Shown here: in pieces, positions 18,221 through 28,776 of the stretch
Numbering within the stretch: position 1 is the first letter of the stretch
How the letters are laid out: each line of letters opens with the position of its first letter
Origin: Hydrogenophaga sp. PBL-H3
GTDB lineage: Bacteria; Pseudomonadota; Gammaproteobacteria; Burkholderiales; Burkholderiaceae_C
Direction of reading: 5' to 3'
Assembly (NCBI RefSeq): GCF_010104355.1
Contig: NZ_CP044972.1
Coordinates: 3,038,001 to 3,102,000, forward strand
Length of the DNA: 64,000 bases
The notes under the pieces: generated by a model
The model's database searches: none
What the model saw: the letters and a program-made list of their open reading frames with translations, nothing else
What the model was told of the DNA's origin: nothing
Program-made: the position numbers and the translations under genes

Positions 18221-20239
18221 ATGTACTCCATTCCGTTCCTCGACATTCCCCCACTGGCCACCGCCGGCGGCACCGTGCGCTTGCCGGGCTCCAAGAGCAT
18301 CTCCAACCGGGTGTTGCTGCTCGCTGCCCTGAGCGAGGGCCACACCGATGTAACCGACCTGCTGGACTCCGACGACACGCAAGTGATGCTGGACGCCCTG
18401 CGCCAGCTCGGCTGCCAGATCGAGCCACAGCCCGATGGCGCCTTGCGCGTGCGTGGCCTGGGCGGTTTGCTCCCGGTGCGACAAGCGCGGCTGTTTCTGG
18501 GCAACGCCGGCACCGCCATGCGCCCGCTCACCGCCGCCCTGGCCCTGCTGGCGTCCACACACGGTGCCGAGTTCGAGCTCAGTGGTGTGGCGCGCATGCA
18601 CGAGCGGCCCATTGGTGATCTGGTGGATGCCCTGCGCCAACTTGGCTGCGCCGTGGACTGCCTGGGCCAGGAGGGCTACCCGCCGCTCAAGCTCGGCACG
18701 GGCTCCCCCCTTGCGCTGCTCATCGACCGACCCATCCGAGTGCGCGGCGACGTGTCCAGCCAGTTCCTCACAGCGCTGCTGATGGCCCTGCCGCTGGTGG
18801 CTCAGCAACAAGCCGTGGTCATTGATGTCGTGGGCGAACTGATCTCGCGTCCTTACATCGAGATCACACTGAATCTGCTTTCGCGGTTCGGGGTGACGGT
18901 GCAACGCGACGGCTGGCAACGCTTCACCATTCCCGCCGGCAGCCGCTACCGCTCCCCGGGACGCATACCGGTGGAAGGTGACGCTTCATCCGCCAGCTAC
19001 TTCATTGCGCTGGGCGCCATCGCAAAGAGCACCAAGGGCATCACCATCGAGGGCGTCGGCCAGGCCTCGATCCAGGGCGACATCCGGTTCGTCGAAGCCG
19101 CCCGGCTCATGGGCGCCGAGATCGCAGGCGAAGCCAACCGCCTGCACATCCAGCGCGGCGCGTGGCCACTCAAAGCCATCGACCTGGACTGCAACCACAT
19201 TCCGGATGCGGCCATGACGTTGGCCGTGATGGCTCTGTATGCCGACGGCACCACCACCCTGCGCAACATCGCCAGTTGGCGGGTCAAGGAAACCGACCGT
19301 ATCGCAGCCATGGCCATCGAGTGCCGCAAGCTGGGCGCCACGGTGGAAGAAGGCGCCGATTTCATCCGCATCACCCCACCGCCGAGCACGCAGCACTGGC
19401 GAGCAGCATCGATCCACACCTACGACGATCACCGTGTGGCCATGTGTTTCTCGCTGGCTGCCTTCAACCCCGCCAGCCTGCCGGTGCGCATTGAAGACCC
19501 GAAATGCGTGGCCAAGACGTTCCCCGACTACTTCGAGACCTTGTTCGAGGTGTGCACCACACCTGCCCAGGCCATCCCCGTCATCTGCATTGACGGACCC
19601 ACGGCATCCGGCAAAGGCACGTTGGCCTCCGAAGTGGCGCAGCGTCTGGGGTATCACCTGCTGGACTCCGGCGCGCTGTACCGGGCAACGGCGCTCGCAG
19701 CGCAGGACGCGGGCGTGCCGCTGGACGACGAACCCGCCCTCGCCCGCCTGGCCGCGCAACTGCCGCTGTCCTTCCGCGACCACAAAGTGTTCCTGGGTGG
19801 CCGCGACATCACCGACCCGCTCCGCCTGGAATCCACCGGCGGCATGGCATCCAGGGTGTCCGAACACCAGGCGGTGCGAGCCGCCTTGCACGCCCTTCAA
19901 CTGAGCTTCCGGCGTCTGCCCGGCCTGGTGGCGGATGGGCGCGACATGGGCACGGTGATCTTCCCGGACGCGACCTTGAAGGTGTTCCTGACGGCCACCG
20001 CCGACCAGCGCGCCGAGCGGCGCCATAAGCAATTGATTTCAAAGGGAATTGCTGCTAACATCGACAGTCTTTTGGCAGACCTGAAAGCGCGTGACCTGAG
20101 GGACTCATCCCGCATGCACGCACCCCTCAAGCCAGCCGAAGATGCCTTGAAACTGGACAACTCTGAACTGAGCATCGAGCAATCGGTGCAAGTGGTGATG
20201 AACTGGTGGCAAGGCAAAACAGCGTTCTCAGGGAACTGA
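18221..20239 (+). CDS. aroA-cmk: EPSP synthase fused to cytidylate kinase
   Basis: 672 aa in one uninterrupted frame. Residues 1 to about 440 are Aro[28 protein letters not shown], and [12 protein letters not shown] near the end of the domain. From about residue 452 follows Cmk: [11 protein letters not shown] (P-loop), LDSGALYRA, and [15 protein letters not shown]. AroA makes 5-enolpyruvylshikimate-3-phosphate; Cmk phosphorylates CMP/dCMP. The genes are separate but adjacent in most bacteria; the fusion is known in some Comamonadaceae. G-A sequence in [12 protein letters not shown] is of the glyphosate-sensitive class I type. Confidence 0.94.
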   Translation: MYSIPFLDIPPLATAGGTVRLPGSKSISNRVLLLAALSEGHTDVTDLLDSDDTQVMLDALRQLGCQIEPQPDGALRVRGLGGLLPVRQARLFLGNAGTAMRPLTAALALLASTHGAEFELSGVARMHERPIGDLVDALRQLGCAVDCLGQEGYPPLKLGTGSPLALLIDRPIRVRGDVSSQFLTALLMALPLVAQQQAVVIDVVGELISRPYIEITLNLLSRFGVTVQRDGWQRFTIPAGSRYRSPGRIPVEGDASSASYFIALGAIAKSTKGITIEGVGQASIQGDIRFVEAARLMGAEIAGEANRLHIQRGAWPLKAIDLDCNHIPDAAMTLAVMALYADGTTTLRNIASWRVKETDRIAAMAIECRKLGATVEEGADFIRITPPPSTQHWRAASIHTYDDHRVAMCFSLAAFNPASLPVRIEDPKCVAKTFPDYFETLFEVCTTPAQAIPVICIDGPTASGKGTLASEVAQRLGYHLLDSGALYRATALAAQDAGVPLDDEPALARLAAQLPLSFRDHKVFLGGRDITDPLRLESTGGMASRVSEHQAVRAALHALQLSFRRLPGLVADGRDMGTVIFPDATLKVFLTATADQRAERRHKQLISKGIAANIDSLLADLKARDLRDSSRMHAPLKPAEDALKLDNSELSIEQSVQVVMNWWQGKTAFSGN

Positions 20240-20423
20240 GAGCGTTTTACAAACGGCCCTGACGGCACAGCCGGGCGCTCCCAGCCCGCATGCCCGACGG
20301 TTCTTTTCAACCAACCCCGCGGTGTTTCGCACCGCAACGTCAACACCACCCACACGTCGATCCCTGCGCAAACCGAATCAAACCGGTTGAATGCGCCGAC
20401 GCTGAGTGGTTATAGGAAATTCA

Positions 20424-22109
20424 ATGTCTGAATCTTTTGCCGCCCTGTTCGAAGAGTCCCTGAAACGCGCCGAGATGCGCTCGGGTGAAGTCATCACCGC
20501 CGAAGTTGTTCGCATCGAACACAGCCACGTGGTGGTCAACGCCGGTTTGAAGTCGGAAGCCTACGTGCCGCTGGCCGAATTCAAGAACGACCTGGGTGAA
20601 CTCGAAGTGCAGGTTGGTGACTTCGTGTCGGTGGCCATCGACTCCGTGGAAAACGGTTTCGGCGACACCCTGCTGTCGCGCGACAAGGCCAAGCGTCTGG
20701 CCTCGTGGATGTCCCTGGAGAAAGCACTCGAGTCGGGTGAATTCGTCACCGGCACGACCTCCAGCAAGGTCAAGGGCGGCCTCAAGGTCATGGTCAACGG
20801 CATCAGCGCCTTCCTGCCGGGCTCGCTGGTCGACAGCCGTCCGACCAAGGACCTGACCCCCTACGAAAACAAGACCCTGGAGTTCAAGGTCATCAAGCTC
20901 GACCGCAAGCGCAACAACGTGGTGCTGAGCCGCCGCGCGGTGGTGGAAGCCTCCATGGGCGAAGAGCGTGCCAAGCTGATGGACACCTTGAAAGAAGGCG
21001 CCATCGTTCACGGCGTGGTCAAGAACATCACCGAATACGGTGCGTTCGTGGACCTCGGTGGCATCGACGGTCTGCTGCACATCACCGACATGGCATGGCG
21101 TCGCGTGCGCCACCCGAGCGAAGTGGTGCAGGCCGGCCAGGAAATCACCGCCAAAATTCTGAAGTTCGACACCGAGAAGCACCGCGTCTCGCTGGGTCTG
21201 AAGCAAATGGGCGACGACCCCTGGATGGGCGTGGCCCGCCGCTACCCACAAAGCACCCGCATGTTCGGCAAGATCACCAACATCGCCGACTACGGCGCGT
21301 TCGTGGAACTCGAGCCAGGCATCGAAGGTCTGGTGCACGTGTCTGAAATGGACTGGACCAACAAGAACGTTGCGCCATCCAAGCTGGTGTCGCTGGGCGA
21401 CGAAGTTGAAGTCATGGTGCTCGACATCGACGAAGACAAGCGCCGCATCTCGCTGGGCATGAAGCAGTGCCGCGCCAACCCATGGCACGAGTTTGCTGAA
21501 GCGACCAAGCGCGGTGACCGCGTCAAAGGCCCGATCAAGTCGATAACCGACTTCGGCGTGTTTGTGGGTCTGGCTGCCGGCATCGATGGCCTGGTTCACC
21601 TGTCCGACCTGTCGTGGAACGAAACCGGCGAAGCCGCCGTGCGCAATTACAAGAAGGGCCAGGAAGTCGAAGCAATTGTGCTGGCCATCGACGTGGAGCG
21701 CGAGCGCATCTCCCTGGGCATCAAGCAGCTCGACGGCGACCCATTCACCACCTTCGTGTCGGTGAATGACAAGGGCTCCATCGTGACCGGCAAGGTCAAG
21801 ACCGTTGATGCCAAGGGCGCTGAAATCGACCTGGGTGAAGACGTTCTGGGCTATCTGCGCGCCAGCGAAATCAGCCGTGATCGTGTGGAAGATGCACGCA
21901 ACATGTTGAAAGAAGGCGACGAAGTCACCACCGTGGTGGTGAACATCGACCGCAAGACACGCAACATCCAGTTGTCCATCAAGGCCAAGGACGCCGCTGA
22001 CCAGCAGGAAGCCATGGCGACCCTGAGCCAGCAGTCCTCGCGCGAAAGTGCCGGCACCACCAGCCTGGGCGCCCTGCTGCGCGCCAAGCTGGACAACAAC
22101 AACGGCTAA
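20424..22109 (+). CDS. rpsA: 30S ribosomal protein S1
   Basis: 561 aa. It starts [20 protein letters not shown] and contains six S1/OB repeats, seen as recurrent GxFVx[17 protein letters not shown] blocks (for example [47 protein letters not shown]). S1 helps mRNA bind to the 30S subunit and is part of the translation-initiation machinery. AGGAA precedes the ATG at 20424. The 184-nt leader has no motif I can assign, although rpsA is often autoregulated through its leader. Confidence 0.96.
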   Translation: MSESFAALFEESLKRAEMRSGEVITAEVVRIEHSHVVVNAGLKSEAYVPLAEFKNDLGELEVQVGDFVSVAIDSVENGFGDTLLSRDKAKRLASWMSLEKALESGEFVTGTTSSKVKGGLKVMVNGISAFLPGSLVDSRPTKDLTPYENKTLEFKVIKLDRKRNNVVLSRRAVVEASMGEERAKLMDTLKEGAIVHGVVKNITEYGAFVDLGGIDGLLHITDMAWRRVRHPSEVVQAGQEITAKILKFDTEKHRVSLGLKQMGDDPWMGVARRYPQSTRMFGKITNIADYGAFVELEPGIEGLVHVSEMDWTNKNVAPSKLVSLGDEVEVMVLDIDEDKRRISLGMKQCRANPWHEFAEATKRGDRVKGPIKSITDFGVFVGLAAGIDGLVHLSDLSWNETGEAAVRNYKKGQEVEAIVLAIDVERERISLGIKQLDGDPFTTFVSVNDKGSIVTGKVKTVDAKGAEIDLGEDVLGYLRASEISRDRVEDARNMLKEGDEVTTVVVNIDRKTRNIQLSIKAKDAADQQEAMATLSQQSSRESAGTTSLGALLRAKLDNNNG

Positions 22110-22203
22110 GCACAATTGCTGGCACTTTGGTCAAACGCACGCCTCACGGCGTGTGGCCTGACTGGGTGCCGGTCCTTGAATGCCCAAGCCCAAATCCGAA
22201 CAC

Positions 22204-22524
22204 ATGACCCGCAGCGACCTCGTTGAAGCGTTGGCCAGCCGATTCGGCCAGCTGACCCACCGCGACGCAGAGTTTGCCGTCAAGGCCATCCTCGACGCCA
22301 TGGGTGATGCACTGGTCAAAGGCCACCGAATCGAGATCCGCGGTTTCGGCAGTTTTTCGGTCAATCGCAGATCCCCCCGCGTGGGACGCAACCCGCGTTC
22401 TGGTGAAAGCGTGATGATTCCTGAAAAGCGTGTACCGCATTTCAAGCCGGGCAAGGCCTTGCGCGAGCAAGTGGATGCCAAGACAGCTGAAATTCTCGGG
22501 CGCGAACCCAAGAAACCGACGTGA
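22204..22524 (+). CDS. ihfB: Integration host factor beta subunit
   Basis: 106 aa from [15 protein letters not shown], the canonical IhfB start. The DNA-bending arm is in [22 protein letters not shown] (split: GFGSFSV and [10 protein letters not shown]), with the intercalating proline in the arm tip. The C-terminus [15 protein letters not shown] matches IhfB. It forms a heterodimer with IhfA. Position between rpsA and lapA is standard. An in-frame ATG at 22180 would add eight residues; neither start has a clear ribosome binding site. Confidence 0.93.
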   Translation: MTRSDLVEALASRFGQLTHRDAEFAVKAILDAMGDALVKGHRIEIRGFGSFSVNRRSPRVGRNPRSGESVMIPEKRVPHFKPGKALREQVDAKTAEILGREPKKPT

Positions 22525-22583
22525 TGGTCGCAGCCTCGGCTGCGACCTGATCGCTACAATCGTCCCACCACAAAGGGGACGAC

Positions 22584-22889
22584 TTGAAATACCTGATGTG
22601 GCTGCTCAACGCAGCCATTTTTTTTGTGTTGTTCGCCTTTGCGCTGAACAACCAGGACAGCGTGACGCTCAACCTGTTCTTTGGTGCCAGCTGGCAGGCA
22701 CCGCTGGTGCTCGTTATCCTAGTCGCACTCGTGCTTGGCGTGTTCCTGGGTGTGCTGGTCATGTTGCCACTGTGGCTGCGGGCCAAACGCTCGCGGCGTG
22801 GCGCCGCATCAGCCACCCCAGCGAGTACCTCATTCGACGCAGACTCCACCCTTTTTCCTGACCCCAACGACCGCCGCCATGGACTTTGA
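22584..22889 (+). CDS. lapA: Lipopolysaccharide assembly protein LapA
   Basis: 101 aa with two membrane helices (LLNAAIFFVLFAFALNN and LVLVILVALVLGVFLGVLV) and a basic, disordered tail. This LapA-domain layout and the position directly before lapB identify it. LapA/LapB work at the inner membrane to control LpxC proteolysis and LPS supply. A TTG at 22584 preceded by AAAGGGG is the likely start (protein MKYLMWLL); an ATG at 22596 is possible. It overlaps lapB by 11 nt. Confidence 0.87.
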   Translation: MKYLMWLLNAAIFFVLFAFALNNQDSVTLNLFFGASWQAPLVLVILVALVLGVFLGVLVMLPLWLRAKRSRRGAASATPASTSFDADSTLFPDPNDRRHGL

Positions 22890-24024
22890 TTTCACCTGGC
22901 TGCTGTGGGGCCTTCCCCTGGCATTTGCAGCTGGCTGGGGTGCCTCGCGCCTTGATCTCCGCCAATGGCGCATGGAAAGTCGTCAGGCACCCAAGGCCTA
23001 CTTTCGCGGCCTGAACCACCTGCTCAATGAACAGCAGGACCAAGCGATCGACGCCTTCATTGAAGCTGTGCAAGGCGATCCTGACACAGCGGAGTTGCAC
23101 TTCGCGCTGGGCAACCTGTTCAGGCGCCGCGGCGACTATGACCGCGCCGTCCGTGTGCACGAGCATTTGCTCTCGCGCGCCGACATCACCAACAAGGACC
23201 GCGACCGCGCACAACATGCTCTGGCCCTGGACTTCCTCAAGGCGGGACTGCTGGACCGCGCCGAGGCTGCGCTCAACAAACTACAGGGTTCGGCTTTCGA
23301 GGGCGAAGCCTTGTTGGCATTGCTGGGCATCTACGAACGTTCACGCGACTGGCCGCGGGCCAAGCAGATCGCCCAACGGCTGGAGGCCGCCGATCAAGGC
23401 AGCTTCTCCACGCGGTTGGCACACTATCTTTGTGAAGAGGCCGATATCGCCCAACGGAGTAACGATCGTGCTCAAGCATTGCGCCTGCTGGAAGAAGCCA
23501 TACAGTGCGCCCCACAGCTTGCGCGTGGGTGGATGGCATTGTCGACACTGAAAGTACAGGCTGGCGACGTGGCGGGCGCAATGGAAGCCCTGCTGCGCCT
23601 CAACCAGCATGCGCCACAAGGGCTGCCGCTGGCGGCTCAAGCACTCGCCGACCTGGCGCGCCAGACCGGACGCCAGGCAGAAGCGCTGGAGGTCCTGCAG
23701 GCAAGCCACGAGCGTGCGCCGTCTATCGACATCACCCAAGCATTGGCCAGTCTGAGCCTTGATCCTGAGGCGGTGCGCAACCGCTACCTCAGTCACCTCG
23801 AACGCGAGCCCTCGCTGGTCATCACCGCGCAGTGGTTGGCGGGAGAGACTCTGTCTAGCGAGCGTGCGCAAGCGAGGGTGCAGCAGGCGCTGGAGCAAGC
23901 CAGCGCGCCGTTGCGGCGGTATCGATGCGCAGCCTGCGGCTTCGAAGCACGCCAGCATTTCTGGCAATGCCCTGGCTGCCAGACTTGGGACAGTTACCCC
24001 GCGCGCCGAGTCGAAGAGCTTTGA
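22879..24024 (+). CDS. lapB: Lipopolysaccharide assembly protein LapB (YciM)
   Basis: 381 aa. One N-terminal membrane helix (LLWGLPLAFAAGWGAS), then tetratricopeptide repeats from about residue 35 to 330 (KAYFRGLNHLLNEQQDQA, LHFALGNLFRRRGDYDRA and so on), then a rubredoxin-type zinc site, CAACGF near residue 353 and CPGC near 370. LapB promotes FtsH-mediated turnover of LpxC to balance LPS. The start overlaps lapA. Confidence 0.93.
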   Translation: MDFDFTWLLWGLPLAFAAGWGASRLDLRQWRMESRQAPKAYFRGLNHLLNEQQDQAIDAFIEAVQGDPDTAELHFALGNLFRRRGDYDRAVRVHEHLLSRADITNKDRDRAQHALALDFLKAGLLDRAEAALNKLQGSAFEGEALLALLGIYERSRDWPRAKQIAQRLEAADQGSFSTRLAHYLCEEADIAQRSNDRAQALRLLEEAIQCAPQLARGWMALSTLKVQAGDVAGAMEALLRLNQHAPQGLPLAAQALADLARQTGRQAEALEVLQASHERAPSIDITQALASLSLDPEAVRNRYLSHLEREPSLVITAQWLAGETLSSERAQARVQQALEQASAPLRRYRCAACGFEARQHFWQCPGCQTWDSYPARRVEEL

Positions 24025-24133
24025 CGCCCCCGCGCCGCGCCTGCGCTGCGTCCCTGTCCAGGGAAGGGCAACATCCGAGGTATGACAGAGACAGCTCCGC
24101 AGCTGCCCTGCGCCACTGCACCAAGCTTCGGAC

Positions 24134-27100
24134 CTACAGCAGTGTTCCGTAGCCCCCACCACCCGGCGTGTGAATCTCGAATATGTCGCCGGGCTTCATC
24201 TCGGCCTGGCCGATGTGACCCAGTTCCTCGATGCTCCCATCAGCGCGCATCACGCGGTTGATGCCCACTTGGCCGGCACGGCCGCCAGCCATGCCAAAAG
24301 CACCGTGAAGGCGACCGTTGGACAGGATGCTGGCCGTCATGTCTTCGAGGAAACAAACGCGCCGCACCCCTCCGTGACCACCGTGCCATTGGCCAACACC
24401 ACCCGAGCCATTGCGGATTTCATAGCTTTCCAATCTGACCGGAAAGCGGAATTCCAGCACTTCGGGGTCGGTCAGGCGCGAGTTGGTCATGTGGGTCTGC
24501 ACCACGCTCGTGCCCTCAAAACCATCCCCAGCGCCACTGCCGCCCGAGATCGTTTCGTAGTACTGGTGGGCCGCATTGCCGAAGGTGAAGTTGTTCATGG
24601 TGCATTGGCTCGCCGCCATCACACCCAGGGCACCATACAAGGCATTGGTAATGCAGCTGGAAGTTTCAACGTTCCCAGCCACCACCGAAGCCGGCGGGTT
24701 GGGGTTGAGCATGGAGCCTTCAGGGATGATCACCTTCAGCGGCTTGAGGCATCCGGCGTTGAGCGGGATATCGTCATCAACCAATGTGCGAAACACGTAG
24801 AGCACAGCGGCCATGCACACTGCAGTGGGGGCGTTGAAATTGTTCAGTTGCTGGGTCGACGTTCCAGTGAAGTCAATCTCCGCGCTGCGTTGCGCGGAAT
24901 CCACCCGCACCGACACCTGAATCTGCGCGCCGTTGTCCAGCGGCAAGGTGAAAGTGCCGTCTTTGAGTCGCGTGATCACGCGTCGCACCGATTCTTCGGC
25001 GTTGTCCTGCACATGGCGCATGTAGGCTTGCACCACGTCCAGGCCGAACTGTTCGACCATCTTTCGCAGCTCCTGCACGCCCTTCTCGTTGGCGGCGATC
25101 TGGGCCTTGAGATCGGCCATGTTCTGCTGCGGGTTGCGAGATGGGAACTCTCCGCTTTGCAACAACGCCACCATCTCGGCTTCGAGCAGAACGCCACGGT
25201 CAACCAGCTTCACGTTATTGATCTGCACGCCTTCCTGTTCAATGCGCGTGGAGAACGGTGGCATGGAGCCTGGTGTGGTACCGCCAATATCGGCGTGGTG
25301 GCCGCGCGAGCCCACGAAAAACGTGGGCTTGTTCCCGAGGTACACAGGCGTGATCACGGTCACATCTGGCAGATGGGTGCCTCCATGGTAGGGGTCATTG
25401 AGCGCGTACACATCACCACGCTGCATCGTGCCGGAGTTCTCCCGTATCACAGTCTTGATGCTCTCGCCCATGGAGCCCAGGTGCACAGGCATGTGCGGCG
25501 CATTGGCGATCAGGTTTCCCTCGGCATCGAACAACGCGCACGAGAAGTCAAGTCGTTCCTTGATATTGACCGAGTAGGCCGTGTTCTGCAGTTGCAGCCC
25601 CATCTGCTCGGCGATGTTCATGAACAGGTTGTTGAACACCTCCAGCAAAACGGGATCTACCGTGGTGCCCACGGCGTAAGTCACCGTGCGCGGCACACGG
25701 CGGTCCAGAACGAGGTGATCAAGTGCGGTCAGAACAGCCTCCCAACCGGGCTCCACCACCGTCGTTGCATTCTTCTCGGCAATGATCGCGGGACCCGGAA
25801 TCACGTCACCCGGGCGCAAATCCTCGCGCACCACCAGTGCGGCATCCAACCATTGGCCTCCCGAGTACATCCGCACGGTCTCACGCCGCGGGACTTCGCG
25901 AGGCTCATGCGTCTCGAAGCGAGGTTCGTCGGGCGCATCGCCAGCCACCACCGCCTCCACTGAAACCGCTTCCACCACCAGGCGCTTGCCCTGCATCAGG
26001 AAAGCGAAACGTTGGCGGTAGGCGGCCTCAAAGCCAGCCTGGATCGTGGCGAGGTCCCCGAATGGCACGACCAGCGCAGCATCGCTACCTTCGTAGCGCA
26101 CATGCACCCGGTAGTGCACTTTGGCTTCACCCGCGTTCACCTGCTGGCGCTCCAGCTCCGCTTGCGCCACCGCGCCCAACGCGTCGAGCTTTTCAGCGAT
26201 CAGAGGCAGGGAGGTAACCGCCAGCGGTAACTCCACCGCCTGCTCACGAATCACGTTTTGATCGGCCAGCCCCATGCCGTAGGCGCTGAGCACACCGGCG
26301 AGCGGATGTACAAAGACGCGCGTCATGCCCAATGCATCAGCAACCAGGCAGGCGTGTTGCCCGCCCGCTCCGCCGAAGCATTGCAGCGTGTAGCGCGTGA
26401 CGTCGTAACCGCGGGCAACAGAAATCTTCTTGATCGCGTTGGCCATCTGTTGGACCGCGATGTTGATGAAGCCCTCCGCCACCTCTTCGGGAGGTCGCCC
26501 GGTCTGCGTGGCCAACTCGCCGAACCGCGCCTGGACGGCTTCCAGGCTCAACGCCTCGTCGGCCTTGGGACCGAAGACTCTGGGGAAGTGGCGCGGCTGG
26601 ATCTTCCCTGTCATCACGTTTGCATCGGTTACCGCCAGGGGGCCTCCGCGGCGGTAGCTGGCGGGCCCGGGGTTGGCGCCTGCGCTCTCGGGGCCAACGC
26701 GGAAGCGCGCACCGTCGAAAGACAGGATGGACCCTCCTCCAGCGGCCACCGTGTGGATGCTCATCATGGGCGCTCGCATGCGAACGCCCGCCACCTGGGT
26801 TTCAAACTCGCGCTCGAATTCCCCCGCGTAGTGTGAAACGTCGGTGGACGTACCTCCCATGTCAAAGCCGATCACCTTGTCCTGCCCCGCCAGGCCAGCT
26901 GTGCGGGCCATGCCCACGATGCCACCGGCCGGGCCTGAGAGGATGGCGTCCTTCCCATTAAAGGCACGCGCGTCGGTCAACCCACCGGAAGACTGCATGA
27001 AGAACAGCTTGACACCTGGCATCTCGCCGGCCACCTGCTCCACATAGCGTCTGAGGATGGGCGAGAGGTAGGCGTCGACCACCGTCGTATCGCCGCGGCT

Positions 27101-27730
27101 GACGAACTTCATCATGGGGCTGGTCCCATGCGAGGTACTCACCTGTGTGAAGCCGACATCACGCGCGATACGGCTGGCTGCCTGCTCATGCGCAATAAAA
27201 CGGTAACCATGCATGAACACAATGGCCACGCTGCGCAGGCCACCTGCATAAGCCGACAGCAGTTCAGTTCGCAATGCCGCCTCATTCAGCGACTGCAGAA
27301 CATCGCCGTGCGCACTGATGCGCTCTTCGGCTTCAATGACTTCGCTGTACAGCAGCTCGGGCAAGACGATGCGGCGATCGAACAGACGCGGGCGGTTTTG
27401 ATACGCGATGCGCAGCGCATCGCGAAAGCCACGCGTGGTCACAAGCAGCGTGGGCTCACCTTTTCGCTCCAGCAGGGCATTGGTGGCCACGGTAGTTCCC
27501 ATCTTCACGCACTCCACGAGCGCAGGTGTCACGGGCTCGCCAGACCTCAAACCCAGCAAATAGCGAATGCCTGCCACAGCCGCGTCACGGTACTGCTCTG
27601 GGTTCTCAGACAGCAGCTTGTGGGTGATGAGTGAGCCGTCGGGCTTCTTGGCGACGATGTCGGTGAAGGTGCCTCCTCGGTCGATCCAGAATTGCCAGCG
27701 GTTGCCCAGTGGAGAGGTGTTGTCTTGCAT
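24134..27730 (-). CDS. ATP-dependent 5-oxoprolinase / hydantoinase, fused A and B domains
   Basis: 1198 aa, the length of single-chain 5-oxoprolinase (OPLAH type). The N-terminal hydantoinase-A region has [13 protein letters not shown] (residues 16-28), [13 protein letters not shown], and the ATPase motif [16 protein letters not shown] near residue 290. The hydantoinase-B region starts near residue 690 ([19 protein letters not shown]) and includes [13 protein letters not shown] and [13 protein letters not shown]. The enzyme opens 5-oxoproline to glutamate with ATP. It is the last gene of a minus-strand operon with a TRAP transporter and a DUF1445 protein, which favours a 5-oxoproline role over N-methylhydantoin or acetophenone carboxylation, but the family is broad. 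Confidence 0.85.
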   Translation of the reverse strand: MQDNTSPLGNRWQFWIDRGGTFTDIVAKKPDGSLITHKLLSENPEQYRDAAVAGIRYLLGLRSGEPVTPALVECVKMGTTVATNALLERKGEPTLLVTTRGFRDALRIAYQNRPRLFDRRIVLPELLYSEVIEAEERISAHGDVLQSLNEAALRTELLSAYAGGLRSVAIVFMHGYRFIAHEQAASRIARDVGFTQVSTSHGTSPMMKFVSRGDTTVVDAYLSPILRRYVEQVAGEMPGVKLFFMQSSGGLTDARAFNGKDAILSGPAGGIVGMARTAGLAGQDKVIGFDMGGTSTDVSHYAGEFEREFETQVAGVRMRAPMMSIHTVAAGGGSILSFDGARFRVGPESAGANPGPASYRRGGPLAVTDANVMTGKIQPRHFPRVFGPKADEALSLEAVQARFGELATQTGRPPEEVAEGFINIAVQQMANAIKKISVARGYDVTRYTLQCFGGAGGQHACLVADALGMTRVFVHPLAGVLSAYGMGLADQNVIREQAVELPLAVTSLPLIAEKLDALGAVAQAELERQQVNAGEAKVHYRVHVRYEGSDAALVVPFGDLATIQAGFEAAYRQRFAFLMQGKRLVVEAVSVEAVVAGDAPDEPRFETHEPREVPRRETVRMYSGGQWLDAALVVREDLRPGDVIPGPAIIAEKNATTVVEPGWEAVLTALDHLVLDRRVPRTVTYAVGTTVDPVLLEVFNNLFMNIAEQMGLQLQNTAYSVNIKERLDFSCALFDAEGNLIANAPHMPVHLGSMGESIKTVIRENSGTMQRGDVYALNDPYHGGTHLPDVTVITPVYLGNKPTFFVGSRGHHADIGGTTPGSMPPFSTRIEQEGVQINNVKLVDRGVLLEAEMVALLQSGEFPSRNPQQNMADLKAQIAANEKGVQELRKMVEQFGLDVVQAYMRHVQDNAEESVRRVITRLKDGTFTLPLDNGAQIQVSVRVDSAQRSAEIDFTGTSTQQLNNFNAPTAVCMAAVLYVFRTLVDDDIPLNAGCLKPLKVIIPEGSMLNPNPPASVVAGNVETSSCITNALYGALGVMAASQCTMNNFTFGNAAHQYYETISGGSGAGDGFEGTSVVQTHMTNSRLTDPEVLEFRFPVRLESYEIRNGSGGVGQWHGGHGGVRRVCFLEDMTASILSNGRLHGAFGMAGGRAGQVGINRVMRADGSIEELGHIGQAEMKPGDIFEIHTPGGGGYGTLL

Positions 27731-27742
27731 GATTTTTGGACT

Positions 27743-28720
27743 TTAACGTTGAAGGTAGTAAGGGACAAAGATCAGGTTGGCCTCGCTGCCCACCGACTTC
27801 ACCCATTCGCGAGAAAACTTTTCACCCAGACGCTTGAGTTCAGCCTCGAATTCGGCTGGTATGCGGCCAACCTTCATGCCGTGGCGCTGCAACTCCTGGG
27901 TGGATTCGTTGGCCACGGTCTCGCTCAGCGCCCAGCCACGTCTCTCCGCGCGCGCCGCAGCCTGGGTGACTGCTTCGCGGGCTGTGGCTGGCAAGGCATC
28001 AAATGCCTTGGCATTGACGAACACGATGTTTTTGGGGAACCATGCGTTGATGCCGTAGTAGAAGGCAATCTGATCCCACACACGGTTTTCCACGCCGGTA
28101 ACTGCCGAGGTGATCATGCTGTCAACCTTTCGGCTGGCAAGAGCCTGATTGATCTCCACCATGGGCACGTCCACCGGCGAAGCCCCCAGCATCTCGGCGA
28201 TACGCACGGTGGACTGGTTGTAGGTGCGCATGCGCGTACCCCTGAAGTCGACCCCGGAGCGCACCGGATGCGTGGTGAACAAACCCTGTGGTGGCCAGGG
28301 CACAACGTACAAAGGTCTTAGCCCTCGCGACGCAAGGTGCCTCTCGACCAGAGGTCGCTGAATATTCCAGAGCCGGCGAGCATCGCCATAGCTATGAACC
28401 ACGAAGGGAATGGCATCTGCACCCGCAATCGGGATCTCACCCACCATGCTGGTCATGATGGTCTCCCCGGCCTGCACCTTGCCCTCCTGCACTGCCTGGC
28501 GAATTTCGCCGAGCTTGAACATCGTGTTGTTGGGACGCACCTCAATGCGCAGCAAACCCGCCGTTGCCTGTTCTACATCACCGGCAAACTGCACGATGTT
28601 CTGCGTGTGAAACGAGTCCGCACGGTAACCGGTGGCCAGTTGCCATGTGATTTCTTGCTGCGCTGGGCATGGCTGCGCCAACGCGACTGCGAATGCAGCC
28701 GCCGCACATTGAATTTTCAT
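27743..28720 (-). CDS. TRAP transporter solute-binding protein (DctP), copy in oxoprolinase operon
   Basis: 325 aa with a signal peptide (AAAAFAVALAQPCPAQQ). DctP-type motifs follow: TWQLATGYRADSFHTQNI, LRIEVRPNNTMFKLGEI, and the ligand arginine region DFRGTRMRTYN. It is the second binding protein of this operon and sits between dctM and the oxoprolinase. Compared with the copy at 30698-31666 it has the same length and layout but is visibly diverged, suggesting a different or broader ligand range. A periplasmic receptor for an organic acid or amino-acid-like ligand. Confidence 0.85.
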   Translation of the reverse strand: MKIQCAAAAFAVALAQPCPAQQEITWQLATGYRADSFHTQNIVQFAGDVEQATAGLLRIEVRPNNTMFKLGEIRQAVQEGKVQAGETIMTSMVGEIPIAGADAIPFVVHSYGDARRLWNIQRPLVERHLASRGLRPLYVVPWPPQGLFTTHPVRSGVDFRGTRMRTYNQSTVRIAEMLGASPVDVPMVEINQALASRKVDSMITSAVTGVENRVWDQIAFYYGINAWFPKNIVFVNAKAFDALPATAREAVTQAAARAERRGWALSETVANESTQELQRHGMKVGRIPAEFEAELKRLGEKFSREWVKSVGSEANLIFVPYYLQR

Positions 28721-28776
28721 GGAGTGCTCTCAGCGATGCAGGTCTGGCAACGCGATCATGATTGACCCAGTTCGCA

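Noticed and set aside
18152..20239. Possible missed stop between AroA and Cmk
   Set aside because: The frame is continuous through the linker near residue 440-452 with normal codon use; the fusion is known in the family.
20421..22115. Minus-strand frame spanning rpsA
   Set aside because: Antisense to ribosomal protein S1; the open frame follows from codon bias.
24170..25963. Plus-strand frame of about 600 codons opposite the oxoprolinase
   Set aside because: Antisense to conserved hydantoinase-B sequence; no family features.
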